From the NCBI GenBank assembly GCA_017612655.1, contig JAGAFM010000057.1, forward strand, positions 1 through 7,008: a stretch of DNA of 7,008 nt. The letters run 5' to 3'. This stretch comes from Clostridia bacterium (GTDB lineage: Bacteria > Bacillota > Clostridia > Oscillospirales > CAG-272). A program made the position numbers and the translations under genes. Within the stretch, counting starts at the first letter, position 1. Each line of letters begins with the position of its first letter. Under the pieces are notes generated by a model. The model was not told the origin of the DNA and ran no database searches. It worked only from the letters and a program-made list of their open reading frames with translations. Of the stretch, positions 1 through 5,040 are shown one piece after another.

Positions 1-71
1 AAGGGTTTGAAAGAAAAACGTATGACGGACTTCCCTAACGGGAAAACGCTCTGTTTTTTCGCCCGAAGATC

Positions 72-100
72 TTGAATTCCGGCCGGTTATGAGGTATAGT
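72..100 (+). promoter_or_regulatory. Sigma-A-like promoter for the esterase-RluA operon
   Basis: A TTGAAT -35 box at 72-77 is followed by a 17-nt spacer and a TATAGT -10 box at 95-100. Transcription would start near 107 and leave a leader of about 75 nt before the ATG at 183. The boxes match consensus moderately and the spacing is ideal. No experimental support is visible. Confidence 0.55.
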
Positions 101-113
101 TAAATAGCACCGC

Positions 114-141
114 CTTCTGCCGCGGGAACAATCGGCAGAAG
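114..141 (+). promoter_or_regulatory. Leader hairpin upstream of the esterase gene
   Basis: CTTCTGCCG (114-122) and CGGCAGAAG (133-141) form a perfect 9-bp inverted repeat around a 10-nt loop. It begins only about 7 nt after the predicted transcription start. No U-tract follows, so it is not an intrinsic terminator. It could be a 5' mRNA-stabilising hairpin or an operator for a regulator binding just downstream of the promoter; the sequence does not separate these. Confidence 0.5.
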
Positions 142-182
142 ATAGGAATCGGGTTTGTCGAAATGGAGAAAGGTTTGGAATC

Positions 183-1037
183 ATGGAAAAACACGATATT
201 CTCATTTTTTCCGGCCAAAGCAACATGCAGGGCCAGTGCGAGAAGCTTTCCGAAACGGAGGCGGTCGACGGAGCGGTGGAATATCGGTTCCTCTCGGACT
301 CGTTCGTTCCTCTTCGGAACCCGACGGGGGAAGACATAACCTATGAACTGAAATCAGGAGAACGGTTTGGTTGCTTTCACGGGGAAGGAGTCGGCTGGCA
401 CGATGTGCACGGTTTGGGGTCAGCCTGTATGGGTTATACGAGTATGGTTCCCTCTTTTGTTCGCTCCTACCGGGCGGAAGCGGGACGCCCTGTGATTGCG
501 GTTCATGCCGCAAAGGGGGGAACGGTCATTTCAAGCTGGCTTCCGGACGCCGAGATTTATCCGGTGCTTTTTGCGAAAGTTCGCGGGGCGATTGCCGCGG
601 CGAAGCGGGAATACGGCGCGGTCGGACGGGTTGCTTTTATCTGGCTGCAGGGGGAAAGCGATGCCCTCTGCAGAACGCCAGGAGAAGTCTATCTGGAGCG
701 GATGAAGATCCTCCGGGCGGCGGCGATTCGCGATTTTGAAATTGACACATTTGCGGTGATCCGAAACGGTCCTTTTGCATCAATCGTTTCCTGGCATCAT
801 GCGGATCCGCAGGAAGCATTGAGGGCGGATCAGACGATTCAGGAGGCGCAGGAACAGTTTTGCCGGGAAATTCCGGACTGTACGATGCTCACCCGCCTGA
901 TTACGGAACTGGTCCGGGAGGAGCGTTATCTGAACCCCGAGGCAGAAGGACATCTGAGTGCCCTTGGATTGGAAACGGTAGGTTCGGAGGCAGGAAGAAA
1001 ACTGGCCGAATACTACCGGGGAAAGGAAGCAGAATGA
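183..1037 (+). CDS. SASA/GDSL-like carbohydrate esterase (sialate O-acetylesterase-like)
   Basis: The 284-residue protein has the SASA (carbohydrate esterase 6-like, SGNH-hydrolase fold) layout. The N-terminal block I motif GQSNM is at residues 11-15, with Ser13 as the expected nucleophile. A second block, WLQGESD, lies at 154-160, and a C-terminal GHLSALG at 256-262 places His257 as the likely catalytic base. Members remove acetyl groups from sugars such as sialic acid or decorated polysaccharides; the substrate here cannot be read from the sequence. No signal peptide is seen: the N-terminus (MEKHDILIFSG) goes straight into the first strand, so the enzyme should be cytoplasmic and act on imported glycans. 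The ATG at 183 has an AGAAAGG-type SD and sits just before the first motif. The TGA overlaps the next gene's start (ATGA), so the two are probably coupled. Family call is firm, substrate is not. Confidence 0.85.
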   Translation: MEKHDILIFSGQSNMQGQCEKLSETEAVDGAVEYRFLSDSFVPLRNPTGEDITYELKSGERFGCFHGEGVGWHDVHGLGSACMGYTSMVPSFVRSYRAEAGRPVIAVHAAKGGTVISSWLPDAEIYPVLFAKVRGAIAAAKREYGAVGRVAFIWLQGESDALCRTPGEVYLERMKILRAAAIRDFEIDTFAVIRNGPFASIVSWHHADPQEALRADQTIQEAQEQFCREIPDCTMLTRLITELVREERYLNPEAEGHLSALGLETVGSEAGRKLAEYYRGKEAE

Positions 1038-1789
1038 CCGACGGAGAGGATCAGATTGCCGGAATTCGAATCCTTTATGAAGACAGAGGTGTCCTCGCAG
1101 TCGAAAAACAGCCTGCGACGATGGCGCAGGGTAGCCGCAGCGGGGAAGAGGGCAGCCTGCTTTCCCTTCTTGCCTCCGAAATGAAAAAGGACGGTTCGGC
1201 TTCCTTCCTGACTCCGGTTCATCGTTTGGATTACGGTGTGGGAGGCGTGATGCTTTTCGCAAAGACGAGGCAGTCAGCCGCGGCTCTGTCCAATGCAATG
1301 CAGAGCGGAGAAACAGAGAAGGAATACCTCTGTATGGTTTGGGGATGTCCCGAGGAAGCAAAGTCGGAATGGGAGGATTACCTCTACCACGACTCCGGTC
1401 AGAACAAGACATTTCTTGTCACTGGGCCGAGAAAGGGCGCAAAGGCCGCGAAGCTGTCCTACCGGATCCTGGGAACGTCGGAAGCAGACGGCAGACCGGT
1501 TGCGCTTCTGGGCGTAAGACTATTCACGGGGAGGACACACCAGATTCGGGCCCAGCTCTCCGGACACGGATACCCGATCCTTTGTGACGGAAAGTACGGG
1601 GGGAGGCGTCCTCTCGCCTGCCGTTCGGCCGGGATTGCCCTCTGGAGTTACCGGTTTTCCTTCCCGGCTGTCCGAGGAAAGGAGCAGGCTGCCAGAGAAG
1701 AGGTTGTTTCTGTTCCAGGAGGAGGAGTCTGGGATCTGTTTTCCGAAAACCTTTTCGAGCTTCGGAAGGCAGCGATCCGGCCTTCGTGA
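1034..1789 (+). CDS. RluA-family RNA pseudouridine synthase
   Basis: The protein is 251 residues from the ATG at 1034. It isomerises uridine to pseudouridine in rRNA or tRNA. The family catalytic motif is present as HRLDYGVGGVMLFAK (residues 63-77), with Asp66 as the catalytic aspartate. The second conserved block, RLFTGRTHQIRAQL followed by GHGYPILCDGKYGG, is also intact. No S4 RNA-binding domain precedes the catalytic domain, so it is a short stand-alone type. In the usual HRLDxxTSG motif the residues after Asp normally include T/S-S; here they are YGVGG, a mild deviation. The frame stays open upstream to 860, but AAAGGAAG at 1022-1029 and the ATGA overlap with the esterase stop both favour 1034. 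The exact RNA target, and so the rlu subtype, cannot be assigned. No convincing terminator follows. Confidence 0.88.
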   Translation: MTDGEDQIAGIRILYEDRGVLAVEKQPATMAQGSRSGEEGSLLSLLASEMKKDGSASFLTPVHRLDYGVGGVMLFAKTRQSAAALSNAMQSGETEKEYLCMVWGCPEEAKSEWEDYLYHDSGQNKTFLVTGPRKGAKAAKLSYRILGTSEADGRPVALLGVRLFTGRTHQIRAQLSGHGYPILCDGKYGGRRPLACRSAGIALWSYRFSFPAVRGKEQAAREEVVSVPGGGVWDLFSENLFELRKAAIRPS

Positions 1790-1816
1790 GCGCAGAGCCC
1801 CGCTGGTTTTGTGCAC

Positions 1817-1870
1817 TTTGTATAATTATTTACAAATTTTATTAGTTATTCAAACGTATTTTTCAAAAAA
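1817..1870 (+). promoter_or_regulatory. AT-rich upstream (UP-like) segment with inverted repeat
   Basis: This stretch is far richer in A and T than the neighbouring genes and lies directly upstream of the strong promoter at 1874. It contains a 6-bp inverted repeat, TTTGTA (1817-1822) and TACAAA (1831-1836), around an 8-nt AT centre, and ends in runs of T and A. A-tract DNA of this kind can act as an UP element that binds the RNA polymerase alpha subunit, and the inverted repeat could be an operator. Both readings are inference. Confidence 0.4.
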
Positions 1871-1873
1871 GGG

Positions 1874-1902
1874 TTGACGGAAGCTCTGGAACATGGTATA
1901 CT
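1874..1902 (+). promoter_or_regulatory. Strong sigma-A promoter of the mini-ORF transcription unit
   Basis: TTGACG (1874-1879), a 17-nt spacer and TATACT (1897-1902) make a near-consensus promoter. The spacer ends in ATGG, giving an extended -10 (TG-n-TATACT). The predicted start is near 1909, immediately before the first SD (1912-1919). No conventional gene lies between this promoter and the terminator at 2307. Confidence 0.8.
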
Positions 1903-1928
1903 TAAGCCAACAAAGGGAGTAATGTAGA

Positions 1929-1949
1929 ATGGCAAAGAAGAGATCCTGA
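1929..1949 (+). CDS. Mini-ORF A (MAKKRS), possible leader peptide
   Basis: The reading frame is six codons (MAKKRS, then TGA). AAAGGGAG at 1912-1919 lies 9 nt before this ATG, which is ideal spacing. An earlier ATG at 1922 is followed at once by TAG and is only 2 nt from the same SD. Nothing can be said about function. It may only mark a ribosome-binding site in a regulatory RNA. Confidence 0.25.
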   Translation: MAKKRS

Positions 1950-1989
1950 ACCGTTTCCGCCTTGTAACGACGCGAAAGGAGGCATTATT

Positions 1990-2052
1990 ATGAAACTCAT
2001 CTTCATTTCAGATCGCCACCTCATGTGCCGCAGAAAAGGAGAAACTTGGTAA
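1990..2052 (+). CDS. Mini-ORF B, 20-residue peptide beginning MKLIF
   Basis: This ORF encodes MKLIFISDRHLMCRRKGETW. It has a textbook SD, AAAGGAGG at 1975-1982, 7 nt before the ATG. The start overlaps the TGA of the upstream open frame (ATGA at 1990-1993). A second ORF of the same length, 20 codons, starts with the same five residues at 2164 and also has Met at position 12. The peptide is basic in its second half, carries one Cys and is not hydrophobic enough to be a clear membrane toxin. The opening MKLIFISD resembles YfcE-like phosphoesterase N-termini, but the sister copy does not continue that likeness, so I treat it as chance. Function unknown. Confidence 0.4.
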   Translation: MKLIFISDRHLMCRRKGETW

Positions 2053-2067
2053 ACGGAGGATAGTCCA

Positions 2068-2079
2068 ATGTACAGTTAA
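2068..2079 (+). CDS. Mini-ORF C (MYS), repeat partner of ORF E
   Basis: Only three codons (MYS) precede TAA. The SD CGGAGG at 2054-2059 lies 8 nt before the ATG. After the TAA the same frame stays open for 48 codons and runs into mini-ORF D. The ATGTACA start and a downstream CTGAAG recur in ORF E at nearly the same spacing. It may be a truncated or deliberately minimal ORF. As a stand-alone gene it is weak. Confidence 0.2.
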   Translation: MYS

Positions 2080-2163
2080 GCTTGCGAGACGCTGAAGCAG
2101 CGTTCCCGCAGTCCCGACTCCAGAAGAAAAGGCATTCGAACCGGACAGGAGGCGTTGGAAACA

Positions 2164-2226
2164 ATGAAACTCATCTTTTCCAGGAATCACCGCCCCATGA
2201 ACCTGCTGAATGTTAAAGAATCATAA
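2164..2226 (+). CDS. Mini-ORF D, second 20-residue MKLIF peptide
   Basis: This ORF encodes MKLIFSRNHRPMNLLNVKES. AGGAGG at 2147-2152 lies 11 nt before the ATG. The first 14 nt match mini-ORF B exactly, and total length, Met12 and the following SD-plus-ATGTACA arrangement are also shared, so B and D are repeat copies. The residues between positions 5 and 12 differ, and the C-terminal eight show no clear likeness. Equal length with diverged residues could mean selection on frame and length, or simply inheritance by tandem duplication. Function unknown. Confidence 0.4.
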   Translation: MKLIFSRNHRPMNLLNVKES

Positions 2227-2242
2227 GCTGGAGGGTAAGCCG

Positions 2243-2269
2243 ATGTACAATCCGGAGGCGCTGCGCTGA
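2243..2269 (+). CDS. Mini-ORF E (MYNPEALR), last of the mini-ORF series
   Basis: The frame has eight codons (MYNPEALR) ending in TGA. The SD GGAGGG (2230-2235) lies 7 nt upstream. It repeats the ATGTACA start of ORF C 175 bp downstream of it. Its 3' half lies inside the stable hairpin at 2258-2284, so translation would compete with folding. No function can be assigned. Confidence 0.25.
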   Translation: MYNPEALR

Positions 2270-2306
2270 AGGGCAGTGCAGTGCGTCAAAAATAACAATA
2301 AGAACA

Positions 2307-2341
2307 CCCCTTTCGCTGAAGAAGCGAAAGGGGCTTTTTTT
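2307..2341 (+). terminator. Strong bidirectional intrinsic terminator
   Basis: CCCCTTTCGCT (2307-2317) and AGCGAAAGGGG (2323-2333) form a perfect 11-bp stem with the loop GAAGA, followed by C and seven Ts (2335-2341). It ends the plus-strand mini-ORF transcript. On the minus strand the same stem is followed by a T-rich stretch, so it also serves the convergent MFS gene whose stop is at 2352-2354. Confidence 0.93.
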
Positions 2342-2351
2342 GGCATGAGGA

Positions 2352-3854
2352 TTATTCTTCGTCCTGACTGTCCAGAATACTCATCGGATCGGAGTCCTCT
2401 TCTTCCGGCAGTTCGGATTTTTGGGAATCTTCGGAATCGGGGAGCGCGGTTTCCGCTTCGGGTGTCTTTTCGACAGACTGTCCCTGCTTCTTCTCGGAAC
2501 GGATCAGAAGAAGAACAACGAACATTGCGGCCAGAAGCAGAGCAGCGGAGACTAAATAAATGTAGGAACGGTTCTCGATGGTGAGTCCGAACAGAAGAAT
2601 CGGATGTCCGTTGGTCGCTGCGATGAAGAGGCTGCCTAAGTAGGCGGAGAGAGCGGAGGAAAGGCTGCCTGTGGTGAAGAACAGTGCAATACAGCTTGTC
2701 CGGAGATCCTTGGGGGCACGTAAAAACACCAGATTGGAAATCGGAAGCCCCATGCACCCGGAAATCAGTGCTCCGTAGACGGCCGAAACGATGTAGATCG
2801 GCGCCGTCTGCGCGGTCACGAAACAGTTCATCAGGTAGACGGGGATTGTGAGGAGCATACCTGTCGCGAGAACGGGAAGCCAGCCCCTCTGATGAATCTT
2901 TTTGCTCCAGAACGACATCATCAGAATGGAGCAGGGAATTCCGCAGATGGAGGCGATGCTCAGGAAGAGATAACTGAGGTTGGCACCCTTCTCATCGATC
3001 AGATAGGTGGAGAAAAAGCTGCCTGGAAATCCGATCGCCATATTGTAAACCGCGTAAATGATTACGGCAGTCATGAAGGGCTTGCTCTTCAGGGGCGAGA
3101 ACAGGATCTGCTTGATGGTGGGACGCGTCTGTCCCTGTTCCTCCAGGCCCTTGTTGTATTCCGGTTCCTCCATCCGATTGAAGTGGCCGAACTCCAGCGC
3201 GATAAACAACAGGGAGACGCCGCGCATGATCAGGATCCCGAGCAGCAGCTGCTGATTCGCCTTGAAGTAATCCATATAAAGGCCGAGGAGAAACGTGAAC
3301 AGGGCGTTCAGAACCGTCGACAGAACCGAGTTCATAGCGAAAAAGTCGCTCCGGCAGAACTCGGGGAGACAGTAGATATGCCAGTCGTTGATGGCAGGGT
3401 TGGACAGATTGACCACCGACGTTTTCAAAAAGAGTGCGACGAGAAACAGAGGGGCCTTGATGTGGATGTCCAGGGGGAGCATGACGATGACGGGGAAAAG
3501 CACGATGTTGCAGAAGTAGTAAATCCCGCGAAGGAGAAAAACCATCGGCTTTCTCTTCTTCCTGTGCTCGAAAAGAAACGCCGAGAACAGCATGCTCAGA
3601 GCTGCGATTCCGGGAACCGCTCCGATCAGACCCATATAGTACGTGTAAGTCTCTGTATCCGCATCCCCGAGGAGGAGCAGCAGCAGAGTCGTATAAAAAA
3701 TCCCGTCCGTCACATATCCGGCGAAACTGCAGAACAGATTTCCCCAGAAATAGCCCCGGCGGCTGATCATCAGACCATCCCGGTTGTCGTGAAGGCCGAG
3801 TTTATAGGTGTCGATATAGGGTTGGATAATGGGGATTTTCATGAAACGTAGCAC
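2352..3854 (-). CDS. Major facilitator superfamily (MFS) transporter with acidic C-terminal tail
   Basis: The 500-residue protein has about twelve hydrophobic segments, roughly at residues 35-62, 71-95, 103-127, 133-152, 172-193, 202-222, 258-283, 292-314, 325-346, 351-378, 385-412 and 429-451. A basic loop between helices 2 and 3 (EHRKKRKP, 96-103) fits the degenerate MFS motif A. A long cytoplasmic loop (223-257) separates the two six-helix halves. The last ~48 residues form a hydrophilic, strongly acidic tail (SEDSQ, EEEDSD, DSQDEE), unusual for the family. The substrate cannot be predicted. The start is unsure: GTG at 3854 is the most upstream choice because a TAG lies just before it, while ATG at 3842 gives 496 residues starting MKIPIIQPY. 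Neither has a well-spaced SD. It converges on the shared terminator at 2307-2341. Confidence 0.85.
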   Translation of the reverse strand: MLRFMKIPIIQPYIDTYKLGLHDNRDGLMISRRGYFWGNLFCSFAGYVTDGIFYTTLLLLLLGDADTETYTYYMGLIGAVPGIAALSMLFSAFLFEHRKKRKPMVFLLRGIYYFCNIVLFPVIVMLPLDIHIKAPLFLVALFLKTSVVNLSNPAINDWHIYCLPEFCRSDFFAMNSVLSTVLNALFTFLLGLYMDYFKANQQLLLGILIMRGVSLLFIALEFGHFNRMEEPEYNKGLEEQGQTRPTIKQILFSPLKSKPFMTAVIIYAVYNMAIGFPGSFFSTYLIDEKGANLSYLFLSIASICGIPCSILMMSFWSKKIHQRGWLPVLATGMLLTIPVYLMNCFVTAQTAPIYIVSAVYGALISGCMGLPISNLVFLRAPKDLRTSCIALFFTTGSLSSALSAYLGSLFIAATNGHPILLFGLTIENRSYIYLVSAALLLAAMFVVLLLIRSEKKQGQSVEKTPEAETALPDSEDSQKSELPEEEDSDPMSILDSQDEE

Positions 3855-4160
3855 CGGCTACCCGAGACCTCTGACGTGCAGAGGAGGCGCCTTGCTCCTT
3901 TCGATTGAAAAAGTCAGGATTTCACGGCCTTAACGCAGAGGAATACAGGATCTCGTTTGCAGGAGGGGAGGAAATGGCCGGAACGTTTCCGTATCCCGGC
4001 CGTTCTCCGATGCGGAGCAGACGCCTCGGTTCCTTCTCAGTGCCGTTTGACCGCCGGGCAGAAACCGGTTCTTGACGTCGAGCCACGAGTCATTGACGAG
4101 AACACAGAGCAGAAGGTATCCGTTACACGGTTCAAGAGCAGGGAAGAACAGCGATGAAGA
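3855..4160. other. Intergenic stretch between lipoprotein and MFS genes
   Basis: About 300 nt without a convincing gene. A 66-codon plus-strand frame (3957-4157) begins at TTG without a suitable SD and has no recognisable features, so it is not called. A GC-rich inverted repeat, GGCCGG (3976-3981) and CCGGCC (3996-4001), is present without a U-tract. I found neither a clear promoter for the MFS gene nor a clear terminator for the lipoprotein gene, so read-through transcription from the lipoprotein gene is possible. Confidence 0.5.
3868..3884 (-). promoter_or_regulatory. Inverted repeat just upstream of the MFS gene
   Basis: CCTCTG (3868-3873) and CAGAGG (3879-3884) pair around ACGTG, 14-30 nt before the GTG start. 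It could be an operator or an mRNA hairpin that hides the only SD-like AGAGG available to this gene. This is inference from position only. Confidence 0.35.
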
Positions 4161-4595
4161 TTATTTTGCCTTATAGTAAATGGTAATGATGATTCCTTCC
4201 TCTTCGAAACTTGCAAACAGTTTGCCGCCTTCGTATTTCATTTCGGTTGTTTCTTCGCCCGAATCGCTGACGAAGGTGACCTTGGAACCATCTATGGTGT
4301 AGGTGCCGGTTTCGTTCTCGCTTCCTGTGACGGTGTACGTGTTGTCAGCATTGCAGGTGATCTGGTCTTCATAGTCCTCAGCGTCGAACAGACCGTCTTC
4401 TCCGGAACTGAGAGACAGCAGGGATTCATAGAGCGCCTTGACTTCCGGATCGATATCATCCGAATACGTGACGGTATACGTGTCGTAGACAAAGGTTTTT
4501 CCAGCAAGCGGATTGGAGGCTCCGCAGCTGCAGATAACGGAGCAGACAATCACTGCAACCAGCGTGAGAGCAAGGACTTTCAGTGTGTTTTTCAT
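4161..4595 (-). CDS. Small secreted lipoprotein with a lipocalin-like beta-rich domain
   Basis: The protein is 144 residues from the ATG at 4595. GAGGAG (4603-4608) sits 7 nt upstream; an in-frame TTG at 4601 is too close to this SD. The N-terminus is a lipoprotein signal: basic MKNTLK, a hydrophobic core, and a lipobox ICSC whose last Cys (residue 24) should be lipidated. The mature part is acidic and ends in alternating short beta-type segments (TYTVTGSENETGTYTIDGSK, then KVTFVSDSGE), a pattern seen in small clostridial lipoproteins with lipocalin-like or DUF-type beta barrels. No catalytic motif is visible. The role could be binding or cell-envelope sensing, but this is unproven. It has its own promoter (4867-4895) and a leader of about 265 nt. 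Confidence 0.8.
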   Translation of the reverse strand: MKNTLKVLALTLVAVIVCSVICSCGASNPLAGKTFVYDTYTVTYSDDIDPEVKALYESLLSLSSGEDGLFDAEDYEDQITCNADNTYTVTGSENETGTYTIDGSKVTFVSDSGEETTEMKYEGGKLFASFEEEGIIITIYYKAK

Positions 4596-4705
4596 AGTCA
4601 ATCTCCTCAGAAAGAAAGTGGACGGGGCGGCGCTTCCCTTTGAAACGTATTTCCGTAACGGATCGACATGCGAAGAGACGGGATATCACAGAGAGACGCG
4701 AAAAA

Positions 4706-4733
4706 CCCCGGGCAGTCAGGGGCGGCTGGCCCC
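4706..4733 (-). promoter_or_regulatory. Two mutually exclusive hairpins in the lipoprotein leader (possible attenuator)
   Basis: In minus-strand sense, GGGGC-CAGCC-GCCCC (4733 to 4719) can fold, or the same CCCC (4722-4719) can instead pair with GGGG (4709-4706), followed by TTTTT (4705-4701). The second fold looks like a weak intrinsic terminator and the first would prevent it. It lies about 130 nt downstream of the predicted promoter and about 105 nt before the ATG. The stems are short (4-5 bp), so this is a suggestion only. Confidence 0.3.
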
Positions 4734-4866
4734 ATGAATGCGGTTTGTTGGATTCCTTGGGTTTTGAAAGAACGGATACCTGAGACGCTGCCTGTGTGCT
4801 CATGAAGAATCGGGCTGCTGTTGGAAGGGATATGAAAAAACTTGCAGAAAACATTGGCACGGTGGT

Positions 4867-4895
4867 ATTATACCGCAAGTCAGGAATGAAATCAA
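4867..4895 (-). promoter_or_regulatory. Sigma-A promoter reading towards the lipoprotein gene
   Basis: On the minus strand, TTGATT (4895-4890), a 17-nt spacer and a perfect TATAAT (4872-4867) are present. The -10 box lies within the inverted repeat GGTAT-A-ATACC, which could be an operator or chance. The predicted start is near 4860. The first gene downstream is the lipoprotein at 4595, so the leader is long. Confidence 0.65.
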
Positions 4896-4982
4896 CCCTA
4901 AATCCGAAAGATGCCGGAGAAAGGCGGACTCCCCACGCGAAAGGAGATTCCTGTTCTGCTGCATCCGGGAATCCAATACGAA

Positions 4983-5011
4983 CAGGGGGACGGCTGAGCC
5001 GCATCCCCCTG
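4983..5011 (-). terminator. GC-rich hairpin, likely 3' end of the rubrerythrin transcript
   Basis: CAGGGGGA (4983-4990) and TCCCCCTG (5004-5011) pair over 8 bp, and an inner CGGCT/AGCCG stem extends the helix with a 2-nt bulge. It begins about 30 nt after the rubrerythrin stop. The following minus-strand sequence (TTCGTATT) is only modestly T-rich, so it may be a weak terminator or a 3' stabilising structure. Confidence 0.5.
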
Positions 5012-5040
5012 CAATCGCTGCTTTTCGGAATAATCTGTTT

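Larger units (their letters stand above)
1975..2284 (+). repeat. Imperfect ~174-bp tandem duplication
   Basis: Two copies align across SD, MKLIF ORF, second SD, ATGTACA and hairpin. Copy 1 covers roughly 1975-2110 and copy 2 roughly 2147-2284. Offsets are 174 bp between the ATGAAACTC words and 175 bp between the ATGTACA words. The copies share AGGAGGC(A/G)TT before the first ORF and a similar TAA-SD-ATGTACA junction after it, with much divergence between. A third, weaker copy of the ATGTA module (ATGTAGAAT, then CTGAA at the same offset) sits at 1922-1951. Confidence 0.7.
1903..2341 (+). ncRNA. Candidate ~430-nt transcript carrying repeated mini-ORFs; function unknown
   Basis: The region between a strong promoter and a strong intrinsic terminator contains no ORF above 20 codons with a good start. 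It holds five SD-preceded mini-ORFs at 1929, 1990, 2068, 2164 and 2243, and an imperfect tandem duplication of about 174 bp. The ATGAAACTCATCTT word occurs at 1990 and 2164, and ATGTACA occurs at 2068 and 2243. A hairpin recurs at the same place in both repeat copies with a compensatory base-pair change. The transcript may be a polycistronic mRNA for tiny peptides, a structured regulatory RNA that binds ribosomes, or a decayed locus. I recognise no known RNA family. The GGAGGATAGTCC string resembles RNase P P4 only superficially. Confidence 0.5.
4596..5040. other. Intergenic stretch between rubrerythrin and lipoprotein genes
   Basis: This ~445-nt stretch holds the minus-strand promoter (4867-4895), the leader hairpins (4706-4733) and a GC-rich stem near the rubrerythrin stop (4983-5011). 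Long frames exist on both strands here: a plus-strand frame starting at 4796 or 4832, and a minus-strand frame running from about 5004 into the lipoprotein gene. They conflict with each other and with the promoter, and show no family signature. Confidence 0.5.

Noticed and set aside
1990..2052. Mini-ORF B as the N-terminus of a broken YfcE-like metallophosphoesterase (MKLIFISD)
   Set aside because: No downstream frame carries the remaining phosphoesterase motifs, and the duplicate copy D lacks the metal-binding Asp-x-His pattern.
2053..2075. RNase P-like GGAGGATAGTCC segment
   Set aside because: The invariant GAGGAAAGTCC is not matched, and the 3' P4 partner (ACAGAA...) is missing.
2131..2146. 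Minus-strand tRNA T-loop-like GGTTCGAATGCC
   Set aside because: The flanking bases do not form a T-arm stem, and no anticodon arm or acceptor stem could be drawn.
2892..3851. 319-codon plus-strand frame opposite the MFS gene
   Set aside because: It is the antisense shadow of a clear membrane transporter, and its charged composition reflects complementing hydrophobic codons.
3957..4157. 66-codon plus-strand ORF
   Set aside because: It has a TTG start without a suitably placed SD, no family signature, and lies between two minus-strand genes.
4858..4878. T-box-like string GGTGGTATTATACCGC on the plus strand
   Set aside because: The T-box core needs an uninterrupted GGTGGNACCGCG; here four extra bases split it, no specifier stem or downstream aminoacyl-tRNA or amino-acid gene follows, and the minus-strand -10 box explains it.
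4456..5004. 182-codon minus-strand frame running through the lipoprotein leader into the lipoprotein gene
   Set aside because: No SD at its starts, it overlaps the lipoprotein in another frame, and it has no recognisable domain.
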